DNA from: Pirellula sp. SH-Sr6A
GTDB taxonomy: Bacteria; Planctomycetota; Planctomycetia; Pirellulales; Pirellulaceae
Length of the DNA: 64,000 nucleotides
Direction: 5' to 3'
Assembly: GCF_001610875.1 (NCBI RefSeq)
Contig: NZ_CP011272.1
Coordinates: forward strand, 5,561,988 to 5,625,987
Below, in pieces: positions 42,585 to 52,072 of this stretch (within the stretch, counting starts at the first letter, position 1; the number at the start of each line of letters is the position of its first letter). The position numbers and the translations under genes were made by a program. The notes beneath the pieces were generated by a model. It was given only the letters and a program-made list of their open reading frames with translations. It did no database searches and was not told the origin of the DNA.

Positions 42585-43583
42585 ATGACCCAATCTTCGA
42601 CCGGATGCAGTCGGTGGATACGCTCTCTGCAATCGAGCCGCAAAACCATTCCAGTTCTCGGCCAACCCGGGATGGGTGGCCAGCGTCGGATTGCGTGCGC
42701 CTTGGCCGCCTTGGCGTTGCTGTCGATTGTCGGCTGCGAGCCCACCAAAACGCAGAACGAGATCTCGGGGAGTGGGACAGCTACCGATACGACATCGCAG
42801 GAGCTCGCGACCTCCGAGGCTACTGCTCAACCTCCTTCGCCACCGGAACCTCCCATCCCCGAACCTGCTCCCGTGCGATCGAGCGGCCAGGAACCAATCG
42901 GGGGCGCGGAACCAACTGGTGACGCTGGCTCCTCGGATGGAAAAGCGGTTCCGAAAGAGGCTATTCTGGAGAAGGCGGATGAGACGGTGCCACAGGCTCC
43001 GTCTTCCGAACCGGCGCGGACTTCCGAACCAGCGACTTCTTCCGATTCCAGCAGCGAAACGGCTTCTACCGGCCAAGGGGCTGCATCTCCTCGCAACCGA
43101 TTTCTACCCCCAAATCGCAATCCTCAGACAGCGAATCCATCAGCCAAGACGGCGCAGGCAACGGTCGAGGATCGCAAAGCGCGCGAGGCTGCCAAGAAGC
43201 GAGGGGAAATCACCTTCGATGATCTCAAGTTCGAGATGGAGAAGGGGGCAGAATTCAAGAACGACATGTTGGGGAGTTCGAACTGGGAACTCCACGAAAA
43301 AGTATGGAAGATACGAGGGTTTATTCTCCCTACCACGCTTTTTAGTCAGACCGGGATCACCGAATTCGTATTGGTTCGGGACAATCAAGAGTGTTGTTTT
43401 GGACCTGGTGCCGCGCTGTACGATTGTATCATTGTTAAGATGGTCCCCGGTAAAACCATCAATTACACCACGCGCGTGGTCAGTGTGAAGGGAAAATTGG
43501 AAATCGACACTGAGTCGTTCCAGTATCCTGACGATGGTGGCCACTACGCCGTTTACAAAATGACCGCAGAAGAGGTGAAATGA
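42585..43583 (+). CDS. lipoprotein with C-terminal DUF3299-like domain
   Basis: A 332-residue protein from ATG 42585 (AGGA upstream). The signal ends in the lipobox LLSIVGC, so the mature chain is lipid-anchored. Residues about 45-200 are a Pro/Ser/Glu-rich linker. The last 130 residues (TFDDLKFEMEKG, then VWKIRGFILPTTLFSQTGI and FVLVRDNQECCFGPG) resemble the DUF3299-type planctomycete domain with paired Cys in ECCFGPGA. The stop overlaps the purC start (ATGA), so the two genes are coupled, although they have no obvious common function. Confidence 0.7.
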   Translation: MTQSSTGCSRWIRSLQSSRKTIPVLGQPGMGGQRRIACALAALALLSIVGCEPTKTQNEISGSGTATDTTSQELATSEATAQPPSPPEPPIPEPAPVRSSGQEPIGGAEPTGDAGSSDGKAVPKEAILEKADETVPQAPSSEPARTSEPATSSDSSSETASTGQGAASPRNRFLPPNRNPQTANPSAKTAQATVEDRKAREAAKKRGEITFDDLKFEMEKGAEFKNDMLGSSNWELHEKVWKIRGFILPTTLFSQTGITEFVLVRDNQECCFGPGAALYDCIIVKMVPGKTINYTTRVVSVKGKLEIDTESFQYPDDGGHYAVYKMTAEEVK

Positions 43584-44458
43584 GCCGCGTCGTCCTTCAA
43601 ACCAATTTGCCCTTTCCTCGCCGGCAGGGGAAAGTGCGCGATGTTTACGATCTGGATGATCGACTATTGATTGTGAGTACCGATCGCATCAGTGCGTTCG
43701 ATTGGGTGATGCCCAACGGTATTCCCGACAAGGGAAAGGTGCTCACGCAACTTAGTTTGTTCTGGTTCGATGTCCTCGGCGTGGACCATCACTTCCTTAG
43801 TTCCGAGCTCCCGGACGAAGTAAGAGCGCACGATCCTGAGCAATTGCTCGTCGGTCGCAGCATGGTCGTCAAAAAAGCCAAGGTGGTCCCATTCGAATGC
43901 GTGGTCCGGGGATATTTGGAAGGGAGTGGCTGGAAGGACTATCAAGCGACGGGGCAAGTTTGCGGAATCAATCTTCCCGCTGGATTGAAGCAGTGCGATC
44001 GACTCCCTGAACCGTTGTTCACCCCCTCCACCAAAGCGCAGGAAGGACATGATCAAAATGTTTCCCTTGATTACATGGCCAATGCGATCGGTGAAGGCTT
44101 GGCGACGGAACTGAAAACCAAGACGCTTCAGGTTTATCAAAAGGGGACCGAGATTGCTCGTTCCCGGGGCATTATCATCGCCGATACCAAACTGGAATGG
44201 GGCTGCTGCCACGAGCAACTCATCTTGGTCGATGAAGTCCTCACGCCGGATAGTTCTCGTTTTTGGCCGCTCGATGGTTGGGAGCCAGGGCGTCCTCAAG
44301 CTTCATTCGACAAACAATTCGTCCGCGAATATCTCATGAGCACGACATGGGATCGCAACAGTCCCCCGCCGGTTCTACCGGACGCCATCGTCGAGCAAAC
44401 ACGCCAGCGATACATCGAGGCTTGCGAACGCATTACCCAGAAGACATTCGCTCCATAG
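43580..44458 (+). CDS. purC: phosphoribosylaminoimidazole-succinocarboxamide synthase
   Basis: A 292-residue SAICAR synthetase, the ATP-dependent step joining aspartate to CAIR in purine synthesis. Family landmarks: RQGKVRDVYDLDDRLLIVST, then DRISAFDWVMPNGIPDKG, VRGYLEGSGWKDYQATG and IIIADTKLEWG. Length fits the longer, yeast-like bacterial form. It overlaps the upstream lipoprotein gene by 4 bp. Confidence 0.95.
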   Translation: MSRVVLQTNLPFPRRQGKVRDVYDLDDRLLIVSTDRISAFDWVMPNGIPDKGKVLTQLSLFWFDVLGVDHHFLSSELPDEVRAHDPEQLLVGRSMVVKKAKVVPFECVVRGYLEGSGWKDYQATGQVCGINLPAGLKQCDRLPEPLFTPSTKAQEGHDQNVSLDYMANAIGEGLATELKTKTLQVYQKGTEIARSRGIIIADTKLEWGCCHEQLILVDEVLTPDSSRFWPLDGWEPGRPQASFDKQFVREYLMSTTWDRNSPPPVLPDAIVEQTRQRYIEACERITQKTFAP

Positions 44459-44517
44459 CCATTCCTCGAACCCTTTTTCTCTCCAACCTACCCTCCGATT
44501 CCCAAGAGAGACCCACC

Positions 44518-45573
44518 ATGCAACATGAATCCCGATCCGAAATCGAAACTACTCCATCGTACCCCGACTCCGGATCCTGCTTATCAGCCGGCTCCAGGTC
44601 GGAATCGCTCTCCGGTGCACCGGGTCGTTCCGGATTGCCCCGACGCGGTTTTTTGGGTGCGGCTGCGGTCGCAACCGCATTGGTTGCTGCTCCGGCGCGA
44701 GGAGCTATGGTAGCCGAAGTGCCGAAGACGATAGTGCCGCCGGAAGGGAAGCGAGTGTTGCTATCGTGCAAGCTCGGGATGATTGCAAAAAAAGCAGGTG
44801 GAAAAGAATTGAGCTTGGTCGAGCGGCTCAAGATGGCGGCGGACGCTGGATTTGATGGCGTCGATTTTGATGAAGCGGGGGCATACACGGTCGAGCAAGC
44901 GAAGGCGGCGGTATGGGAGGCGGGAGTCTTTTGCCACAACGCCATCAACCATGCCCATTGGCAAGCCACGCTGACGAACCAAGATCCCGCGATTCGTGCG
45001 AAGGGAGTTGCGAACATCGAGCATTGTATTCGCGTTTCGCATGCCATCGGAGGATCCGGCGTGTTGATCGTGATCGGTAAAGGGGAGGATGGAACTCCCC
45101 AAGAGTGCGACGAGCGCGCTTCCAGCGAGATCCGCAAACTGATCCCGCTTGCAGCGTCCCTTGGACAGCCGATATTGATCGAGAATGTTTGGAACAAGAT
45201 CCATTACGATCACGACAAGCCACCCGAGCAATCGGCCGAACGATTTGTCAAGTTCGTCGATAGTTTCAACAGCCGTTGGGTTGGGATGTATTACGACATC
45301 GGCAACCATTGGAAGTATGGGCAGCCTCGCGAATGGCTTCGCCAGTTCGGCCATCGAGCGGTGAAGCTTGATGTGAAGGGTTTTAGCCGCGCGAAGAACA
45401 AATTTGTCGACATCACTTCCGAAGACGACGATTTGCCTTGGGGAGAGGTGCAGGCGGGACTCAAGGAGATCGGCTTCGCCGGATGGGCGACCGCAGAAGT
45501 GGGTGGTGGTGACGTCGAGCGGTTGACGATTGTCCGGAAGCAGATGGAAAAGGCATTTGGCCTCGTCGGCTAG
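44518..45573 (+). CDS. Tat-exported xylose-isomerase-like TIM-barrel protein
   Basis: A 351-residue protein from ATG 44518 with AAGAGAG upstream. A twin-arginine signal (LPRRGFLGAAAVATALVAAP) lies near residues 40-60. The barrel shows LKMAADAGFDGVDFDEAGAY, VFCHNAINHAHW, then ILIENVWNKI, MYYDIGNHW and ATAEVGGGD, with metal ligands plausible at Glu in IENVW, Asp in YDIGNH and Glu in TAEVGG. Planctomycetes have many such sugar isomerase/epimerase-like exported proteins. The exact substrate is unknown. Confidence 0.85.
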   Translation: MQHESRSEIETTPSYPDSGSCLSAGSRSESLSGAPGRSGLPRRGFLGAAAVATALVAAPARGAMVAEVPKTIVPPEGKRVLLSCKLGMIAKKAGGKELSLVERLKMAADAGFDGVDFDEAGAYTVEQAKAAVWEAGVFCHNAINHAHWQATLTNQDPAIRAKGVANIEHCIRVSHAIGGSGVLIVIGKGEDGTPQECDERASSEIRKLIPLAASLGQPILIENVWNKIHYDHDKPPEQSAERFVKFVDSFNSRWVGMYYDIGNHWKYGQPREWLRQFGHRAVKLDVKGFSRAKNKFVDITSEDDDLPWGEVQAGLKEIGFAGWATAEVGGGDVERLTIVRKQMEKAFGLVG

Positions 45574-45604
45574 CGAGGTCCTGGTGCATCGCGCGATGCG
45601 AGGG

Positions 45605-46237
45605 CTAGACGATATTTTGTCGTACGGCCCAAATGGCGGCTTGGGTTCGATCTCCGGCACCTAACTTTCGAAAGAGGTGCTGGATATGTTCCTTCACCGT
45701 TTCAAAACTGATGCCGAGCGATTGGGCAATTTCGCGATTGGAGCAACCGGCCGCGATCTTCTTGAGCACTTCGGCTTCGCGGGCGGTGATGGGGACATCG
45801 GTTTCGACGAACGCCTTCGCGGTTCCCAGGCCACAGCTCATCCGTTTGAGTTCCTCTTTGGTCCAGAGCGATTCACCCGATGCCGCCGAACGCATCGCGT
45901 TTAGGAGCTGCTCGGGCGAGGTGGATTTCGAGATGATTCCATTGGCCCCGATCGAATAGATCCTGGCGATGTGCGTGGCGTTTTCCGTATTGGTGAGAAA
46001 CAGAATATTCTGTCGGGATTGTTCGAGCTTTAGCTTCGCCAACCAGGGAAGCACATCCACATTGCCCACGCGGATATCGGTTAGGATCAAGTCGAATGCG
46101 TTGTTCGCGGCATGGGATTGCGCTTCGCTGAGCGAGGCAGCGTCTGCAGCGACGACGATGTCGGTCTCCGCTACGGTTGCTCGGATTCCGAGCCGGGTGA
46201 CTTCTTGGGAATCGATCAGCAAAATTTGAATAGGCAT
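45605..46237 (-). CDS. NarL/FixJ-type response regulator
   Basis: A 210-residue regulator from ATG 46237. Receiver 1-120: Asp in LLIDSQ, phospho-acceptor Asp in LILTDIRVG, Lys in IISKSTS. LuxR-type HTH at about 145-205: ITAREAEVLKKIAAGCSNRE then GISFETVKEHIQHLFRKLGA. Only one acidic residue is seen at the N-terminal metal site, where two are typical. No kinase gene is adjacent. A longer frame upstream is shadow sequence. Confidence 0.9.
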   Translation of the reverse strand: MPIQILLIDSQEVTRLGIRATVAETDIVVAADAASLSEAQSHAANNAFDLILTDIRVGNVDVLPWLAKLKLEQSRQNILFLTNTENATHIARIYSIGANGIISKSTSPEQLLNAMRSAASGESLWTKEELKRMSCGLGTAKAFVETDVPITAREAEVLKKIAAGCSNREIAQSLGISFETVKEHIQHLFRKLGAGDRTQAAIWAVRQNIV

Positions 46238-46311
46238 AAGTGGGACGTTGGGCGAGGGCGGTGAAGCAAGACGAGATGGATAGATTTTGATCGAGTGTAT
46301 CGGCCTTCGCC

Positions 46312-47442
46312 CTACTCCGCCAAGTAGGTTTCCAGCCATTCGATGGTTCTTTCTAGGCTCGATTCGGGGACGGCATGCCCGAGCCCGTGATTGAAAAGAC
46401 CTAGTCGTTTCTCGGCATGGAAGACCTCGTAAGCGGGCTTGGCAGCGGCGAGATACGGGACGCTCTCGATGCCGTCCGAGGCGTTTCCGCCGATGACGAG
46501 AAAGGGTCGGGGGGCGATGCAAGCGACCAATTGGTGGTGATCGCGAGGGAAGCCAGGAGTTTTGCAGGGTGCACCGAGATACCAATCTGCTTCCCAATTT
46601 GACTGTGCGATACCGATGCCTCCTTCGCTGCTGACCGATGCTCGGATCCGTTCGTCGAAGGCGGCGAGGTAGAGGACCTCCTTAGCCCCGAGGGAATGGC
46701 CGACAGCTCCGATCCGTTTAGGATCCACACCTTCGACCGATAGGAGGGCATCGACGGCGCGGATGGAATCGTAAAGCATCCGAGCCATCCCTTTCCTATC
46801 GCCATTGCGACTTAAGAATTGCTTCGCTTCGCCGACCGCATCCAGTTTGGTGTTATGAATCCAAAGGTAATTGCGAGGGGAGAAAGTGATGAAGCCACGA
46901 CGCGCTAGGTGGAGCGCATAAGCCTTGCGAAGCTCATCTTCGGTGGGTGCATTTCCTTTATTTGGATCCCCCAGCCCGACGCATTGCCTGATCGAGTGTT
47001 GGACGGTGGAGTGGAAAACGACGACCGCCGGGCTGAAGGACGGAAGGTCTTCGCGTGCGAGGATATAGGCTTCCACGAATTGGCCTGGTTCGGTTTCGTA
47101 GCGGACAAGCCGACGCAAGAGGCCTTCATCGACCCGTTCGGTTTCCAGCACCTCCATAGCGGGTGGCGTGCGCGCGTCAGAGAGGTCGAACGCTCCGAGA
47201 TACCGTTGCCAGTCCCGGAGCGTACGTTCGCGGAATCTCTTGAAATCGTCTTCGGAAGACAAGGATGGAATGGGGGCCAGGGTGGGGAGAGGTTTCGAAG
47301 CCCCGTTCTGAACGGCGGGAATGGCGACTTGAACATCGGCCAGCCAGGAAACATCCTGTGCACTTGACCGGCTTGTCTCGCAGGGAGGGATAAGGAATCC
47401 GAGAAGGCCGAAGAGGAGTTTGGCTTTTCTCATTGGTCGCAT
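46312..47442 (-). CDS. exported alpha/beta hydrolase (acetyl xylan esterase/dienelactone hydrolase type)
   Basis: A 376-residue protein with a signal peptide (KLLFGLLGFLIPPCETSRSS). The nucleophile elbow is GHSLGAKEVL (Ser), with a terminal His in LFNHGLGHAVPE and a candidate acid in IGGNASDGIES. YLLGAP/GFPRDHHQLVACIAPRPFLV is typical of planctomycete secreted esterases found in polysaccharide degradation sets. No sulfatase or glycosidase gene is adjacent. Confidence 0.8.
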   Translation of the reverse strand: MRPMRKAKLLFGLLGFLIPPCETSRSSAQDVSWLADVQVAIPAVQNGASKPLPTLAPIPSLSSEDDFKRFRERTLRDWQRYLGAFDLSDARTPPAMEVLETERVDEGLLRRLVRYETEPGQFVEAYILAREDLPSFSPAVVVFHSTVQHSIRQCVGLGDPNKGNAPTEDELRKAYALHLARRGFITFSPRNYLWIHNTKLDAVGEAKQFLSRNGDRKGMARMLYDSIRAVDALLSVEGVDPKRIGAVGHSLGAKEVLYLAAFDERIRASVSSEGGIGIAQSNWEADWYLGAPCKTPGFPRDHHQLVACIAPRPFLVIGGNASDGIESVPYLAAAKPAYEVFHAEKRLGLFNHGLGHAVPESSLERTIEWLETYLAE

Positions 47443-47554
47443 CTCGTTATGTTTCCGGTGGTGGGTTGAAGGTTTGCGGGATGGGCTGGAGGGCTCCTGA
47501 CGGAGGCTGTCGGCCGCATTGCTGCAACAGCGACTAGTGGGATTCTAACCTAGC

Positions 47555-48181
47555 GTGGGGGCGAGATTGAAGCTTGTTGTCTTAAAGATCGGCGGATCGA
47601 TTCTTTTTTCTGAGAAGTCGCTTTCTGAACAAGTCGATGCGCTCCAAAAAGAGTATCGGGGTTGCCAAGTCTTTGTGGTTGTCGGAGGGGGAGAAATTGT
47701 AGAAGCGATGCGGCAGTTGCATCGGTTGCGACCCGAGCTGGATATGGGCTGGATTCATTGGGAATGTGTGCGATTGTTGGATAGTACCTTTGCTATAAGC
47801 AGGCAGATGGTGACAACCTGGGAGCCTGTCACCACGTCCACGCAATTGTCGGCACTGCTAGTCAGCGGAAGAGAGGGTGTTTATTTGGTACGGATTCAGT
47901 CGTTTTACAACGAGAGAACGCCGGCTGAAATGGAGATCGCAGAAGTGCGGCCGGCGGAGTCTTGGGATACGACAACCGATGCACTGGCTTGGTATTTGGC
48001 TTGGAGAATCTCAGCAGAGGAAGTGTGCTTGCTGAAGAGCTGTCCATGGCCAGAGGGGGCGGCAGTGGAAATGGAGCAGCTTGAGAGGCTGGCGGAGGTC
48101 GGTGTGGTGGACCGGGAGTTGCCGAGGCTGGCAAGGCTTTCACCGGGTATACGAATCTACATACGAAGCACCGCGACATAG
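47555..48181 (+). CDS. amino acid kinase-fold protein (MfnE-like?)
   Basis: A 208-residue protein. VVLKIGGSILFS and VFVVVGGGEIVEAM are the two phosphate-binding loops of the aspartate/glutamate/uridylate kinase superfamily. The C-terminal part (WDTTTDALAWYLAWR, EEVCLLKSCPW) matches the archaeal MfnE-type and planctomycete C1-cofactor-associated variants rather than UMP kinase. GTG 47555 or TTG 47567 could start it. Planctomycetes carry methanopterin-linked C1 genes, which makes a cofactor role plausible but unproven. Confidence 0.65.
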   Translation: MGARLKLVVLKIGGSILFSEKSLSEQVDALQKEYRGCQVFVVVGGGEIVEAMRQLHRLRPELDMGWIHWECVRLLDSTFAISRQMVTTWEPVTTSTQLSALLVSGREGVYLVRIQSFYNERTPAEMEIAEVRPAESWDTTTDALAWYLAWRISAEEVCLLKSCPWPEGAAVEMEQLERLAEVGVVDRELPRLARLSPGIRIYIRSTAT

Positions 48182-48569
48182 TAAGCGCTCTCCGAGCGAG
48201 GCAGTGTACCAGCTCTCGGAGTGGTGTGAAGGTAGTAACCGCTCTCGGTGCGGTGTTTAGTTTGTTGGTGATCGATGCGCTGAAAGCGGACTGGAACACC
48301 GTTTGGAAAACCGTCAATACGGAAAAGATGCAGCCGAGGTGCAGGGGGTTGTTTGCTAGCATTGCTTGCGGTTGTTTTTTCTTGGGCTTCTAGATGGTGC
48401 AGCCGGGTGTTTCGGCTTGACCTGTCGTGCGACATCGATCACGTTGAGCATGTTGCGGTTGGAGGGGAACCCAGTCCCTGACAACGATCGAAACTCCAGG
48501 ATGGAGGCCTTCGGTCCAGCAGCATTGGAATGATTTACGGACATTGAATTTGGGCAAGGAGGCCTTTCT
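48182..48569. other. intergenic, no gene
   Basis: 388 bp without a credible gene. The first 90 bp contain three loose copies of GCTCTCGGnGnGGTGT. The promoter of the Mur-ligase-like gene should lie here. Confidence 0.5.
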
Positions 48570-50117
48570 ATGAGTCGTTGCGCACCCAGCCACGGTATTT
48601 CGCTTCGTGAGGTGTTTCCCCATGCTCAGATCTTGGGCGCTTCCGATGTGCAGTGTGGGTCTTGCCATGCCGATGCAGAGACGATGCAGCCCGGTGGGGT
48701 TTTGTTCGCAGGAGCCGGGGACTCGCTCGATTTGGCTCGCGAGGTATTGGAAGCGGTATCGCGAGGAGCGTCGGCGATCGTGACCGAGCAGTTCCTTCCT
48801 TCTCCCATTCCTCAATGTATTGTTTCAGATGTTCATGAGGCGCTTTCATGCGCAGCCAATGCGGTGGCAGGTCATCCGAGCCGCAAGGTGTTGACGATCG
48901 GAGTCGTCGGTACCCATGGCAAGACGACCGCAGCCCTGCTGACCGCTTCGATGCTCAAGCATGTTGGGAATCGGGTTGGATATCACTGCACCCTCGGGGG
49001 GAGCAACGGCGCGGAGTCCGGGATGAGGTGTGTCGCGGATGCCAGCGCCATCGATTTGGCGCAATTCGCAGCTGCGTCGGTTGAGAATGGATGCCCCGCG
49101 ATGGTCGTCGAGATCACCGACGAAATGTTACTTTCGCGCGCCACATCAGGTTGGGAATTCGACGTGTTGCTCTTTACGAGTTTGCGGAAGAGCCAGCGGC
49201 TCGACAAATTGCGATCGCGAGGAGTAGAAAATGCGTTGCAGCGATTGATGGGACAAGTCAAGAAGCACGGTGTGATTGTTTACAACGCGGACGATGCTCG
49301 CCTGCATCGTTGGATCGAGCGATACCAGCCGCATGCGATTGGATATGGATTGGACGCCGCGTGCGACGTTATGGGCAAGCGGAAGGAGCGAGGGGCGAAC
49401 CATCAATCGTTGATGATCCAGATGGGGCGTGCGATTGCACCGGTGAACACGAAATTGTTAGGGGATCCGAGCGCACGTCATATTCTCGGGGCCGCAGCGA
49501 TTGGATATGCCTTTGGATTGGAGGTCGATGAAATCATCGGAGGCATTGAGCGATTGCAACGGGTTCCAGGCAGAATGCAATGCATACCGAGCCCCCATCG
49601 CCGCGTCACAATCGACTTGGCCGATCAAGCGGACCGCTTGGCCGTTTCCATGCATAGTCTTTCCTGCCATAGCGATGCTCCGATCGTTTGCGTGGCAGAG
49701 GTTCCCGAGGCAGCAACCGCCGAGCAATTGATGGCTTATGGGAAGGTGTTGGAACGCGTGGCGTCGAAGGTAATTCTCACTCAGTCGCGTGAATCGACTC
49801 TCAGTGGGCAGCGATCTCTATGGCATGTCCTCGACGGGTGCGACGTGCCGGCATCCATTGAAATCGTTCCCAATCGCGAGACCGCGATCGAGCTAGCGAT
49901 TCGCTCCAGCAAGCCGACCGATCAAATCTTGTTGGCGGGCTGGGGTTCGGGGCGCTGGACAACCAACCGGAGCGAGGAGTCCAAGTCGGATATCGACGTG
50001 GCCGAGCGAGTCCTACGAGAGTTAGGGGATGATCGCGATCCGACACCAGCAGCAAGTGTGGCCGAGAACGCAGAGGCTGCTCAGCGACCCGTCTTAAAGA
50101 TCTACGATGCCGCCTAA
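48570..50117 (+). CDS. Mur ligase family protein (MurE-like, degenerate hallmark motifs)
   Basis: A 515-residue protein; AAGGAGG lies 7 bp before the ATG. N-terminal MurE-like domain (DAETMQPGGVLFAGAGDSLD, then GASAIVTEQ), P-loop VVGTHGKTTAALL at about 111-123, central ATPase domain with VENALQRLMGQVKKHGVIVYNADD, and a C-terminal domain with RVPGRMQ. The MurE motif D-Y-A-H-T-P-D is replaced by IDLADQADRLA and the diaminopimelate motif D-N-P-R is not found. It is therefore a paralog that may ligate another substrate, or an inactive relative, rather than the peptidoglycan MurE. Confidence 0.75.
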   Translation: MSRCAPSHGISLREVFPHAQILGASDVQCGSCHADAETMQPGGVLFAGAGDSLDLAREVLEAVSRGASAIVTEQFLPSPIPQCIVSDVHEALSCAANAVAGHPSRKVLTIGVVGTHGKTTAALLTASMLKHVGNRVGYHCTLGGSNGAESGMRCVADASAIDLAQFAAASVENGCPAMVVEITDEMLLSRATSGWEFDVLLFTSLRKSQRLDKLRSRGVENALQRLMGQVKKHGVIVYNADDARLHRWIERYQPHAIGYGLDAACDVMGKRKERGANHQSLMIQMGRAIAPVNTKLLGDPSARHILGAAAIGYAFGLEVDEIIGGIERLQRVPGRMQCIPSPHRRVTIDLADQADRLAVSMHSLSCHSDAPIVCVAEVPEAATAEQLMAYGKVLERVASKVILTQSRESTLSGQRSLWHVLDGCDVPASIEIVPNRETAIELAIRSSKPTDQILLAGWGSGRWTTNRSEESKSDIDVAERVLRELGDDRDPTPAASVAENAEAAQRPVLKIYDAA

Positions 50118-50171
50118 AGGACTGCCTTGCAATCCCGCGGTTGCTTTTAGACGCCGCGGTCTGATTTCAGC

Positions 50172-51653
50172 TTAGTAGGACGTTTCGATGAGTTGGAGGC
50201 AGGTTTCTTGGACCTGCCTCGGGTCCGCATTCTTGTTCTTCTTGCGGGCTTGACCGATCAACGCCGAGATGGCTTTCGCATTCCCTGATTTGACCTTCGC
50301 AATCACATCGGGGTTCTCGTTTAAGAGCTCCCGGCACAGAGACTCCAGCTCGCCTGCATCGACGGCCACCACGCCGTGCGCTTGAATCAGGGCTTCGACC
50401 GCTTGCTCCGGTGCATCGAGAAGTTTTGCAAACACTTCGCGTCCGCGGGCTGTGTCGAGGGTTCCTTTTTCGATGGCGATGAGGATAAGGGCCAAGGCGG
50501 AGGCTGGGATGGGGAATTCGGCGACAGAGATGGCACGATCATTCAGGATCCGCAGCACGTCTTGGAGCATCCAAGCGATCGCGCGTTTGGGAGTTGCTCC
50601 AGCTTTGACAACAGCGAGGAAGTACTCCACCGTCTCACGGCCTTGTTGAATAAGAATTTCCGCGTCGGCGGGTCGGAGTCCGAGGGAGCCGACGAGATTT
50701 TCGCGAGCCGAGCGTGGAGTGATCGCCGCGGCGGGTTGTTCGCGTGCGATATCGGCATCGGAGATCAGAACAGGAACGAGATCTGGGCAAGGGAAATATC
50801 GATAGTCCGCTGAATCTTCTTTCTCGCGTTGCATTTCGGTCACGCCCGCGTCGTCATCCCACCCTCTCGTCTGCTTGGGGGCTTCACCAATCGTTTTCCC
50901 GTCGGCGAGGAATTGTTCGTATTGGCGTTGGCTTTCGTACTGGATCGCGCGTTCAACGGAACGGAAGCTGTTTAGGTTTTTGATTTCAACAATCGGGGTG
51001 GCGACCCACTTTCCGTCGCGTTGGATGTGGAGGTTTACGTTCGCATCGGCGCGGAGCGAGCCTTCCTGCATGTTGCCATCCGTGATACCTAAGTACATCA
51101 TGAGGAGGCGCATTTCAACGAGATAGTTTTTGGCATCTTCTGCGCTTCGGAGATCGGGTTCCGATACGATTTCGAGCAAAGGAGTTCCGGCCCGGTTGAG
51201 ATCGATTCGCGTGTCCGCTTTACCGGCTACTTCATCGTGTAGGCTCTTGCCAGCGTCCTCTTCCAGGTGAGCGCGGAGGATGCGAATTTTCTTTGGGCAA
51301 GGAGCCCCTGTGTCATCGAGCGATTCGATTTCGAGATATCCGGGCCCGCAAATGGGCAGATCGAACTGGCTGGTTTGGTAGCCTTTTGGGAGATCGGGAT
51401 AGAAGTAGTTCTTTCGGTCCCATTTCGTGAAACGTGCGATTTCGGAGTGAAGACCGATTCCGGCGCGAAGAGCGTATCGGATCGCGGTATCGTTCAGAAC
51501 CGGGAGGGAGCCGGGGAGGCCGAGGCAAACCGGGCAGACTTGGGTGTTTGGCGAGGCTCCAAAATCGGTGCGGCATCGACAGAACAACTTCGTCGCTGTC
51601 TTCAGTTGGACATGGACTTCAAGTCCAATTACGGTTCGGTAAAGATGTGACAT
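50172..51653 (-). CDS. gatB: Asp-tRNA(Asn)/Glu-tRNA(Gln) amidotransferase subunit B
   Basis: A 493-residue GatB. VIGLEVHVQLKTATKLFCRC starts the cradle domain, CRC and CPVCLGLPGSLPVLN form the zinc site, then RIDLNRAGTPLLEIVSEPDL, EGSLRADANVNLHI and, at the C-terminus, the YqeY-like tail domain. With GatA and GatC (not in the window) it amidates mischarged tRNAs. It converges with the Mur-ligase gene, 55 bp apart. Confidence 0.96.
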   Translation of the reverse strand: MSHLYRTVIGLEVHVQLKTATKLFCRCRTDFGASPNTQVCPVCLGLPGSLPVLNDTAIRYALRAGIGLHSEIARFTKWDRKNYFYPDLPKGYQTSQFDLPICGPGYLEIESLDDTGAPCPKKIRILRAHLEEDAGKSLHDEVAGKADTRIDLNRAGTPLLEIVSEPDLRSAEDAKNYLVEMRLLMMYLGITDGNMQEGSLRADANVNLHIQRDGKWVATPIVEIKNLNSFRSVERAIQYESQRQYEQFLADGKTIGEAPKQTRGWDDDAGVTEMQREKEDSADYRYFPCPDLVPVLISDADIAREQPAAAITPRSARENLVGSLGLRPADAEILIQQGRETVEYFLAVVKAGATPKRAIAWMLQDVLRILNDRAISVAEFPIPASALALILIAIEKGTLDTARGREVFAKLLDAPEQAVEALIQAHGVVAVDAGELESLCRELLNENPDVIAKVKSGNAKAISALIGQARKKNKNADPRQVQETCLQLIETSY

Positions 51654-52072
51654 CTGGGGAATGCAAGCGGGCTCGGTCTGGATGAATTAGGAAAGATGGA
51701 CGATATAGCCTATCGCACCTGCGATCAACCCCCTGCCATTTTGGGTTTCAAACGATCGTTGCGTTGCAATTGGAGACACTTTTCATTGTCTTTTGGTAAG
51801 CCATTGTTAGTATTTCCATGCACGTGAAGCGAGTGCGTGGAAAGATTTAACGCTTGGGAAAAACAGCGAAGTCCAAACACGCGATCTTGAATAATTTGGA
51901 TGCTACCTTCCAGGATGGAACGGCAATTGCAACGGAAACGATAAGCGGGCTTATTCCGGTTGCAAAGAGTGTCGGATGTGCAGGGATCCTCAGGATTGAT
52001 CCAACACACTAGTTCGAAGCGATGGCAGGGGCGCGATGGTTGCGTCAGGCTGATCGTCAAGGAGGGCATGGT

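Noticed and set aside
42408-43076. In-frame upstream extension of the PlsC-like gene by 223 codons
   Set aside because: It is antisense to the well-supported lipoprotein gene, Arg/Pro-rich in the manner of shadow frames, and the ATG at 42407 gives a normal N-terminus.
44263-44517. Upstream extension of the TIM-barrel protein into purC
   Set aside because: It would overlap purC by about 195 bp; ATG 44518 has a ribosome site and precedes a normal Tat signal.
46238-46597. Upstream extension of the NarL-type regulator
   Set aside because: The receiver domain starts directly at ATG 46237; the extension is antisense to the hydrolase gene and has shadow composition.
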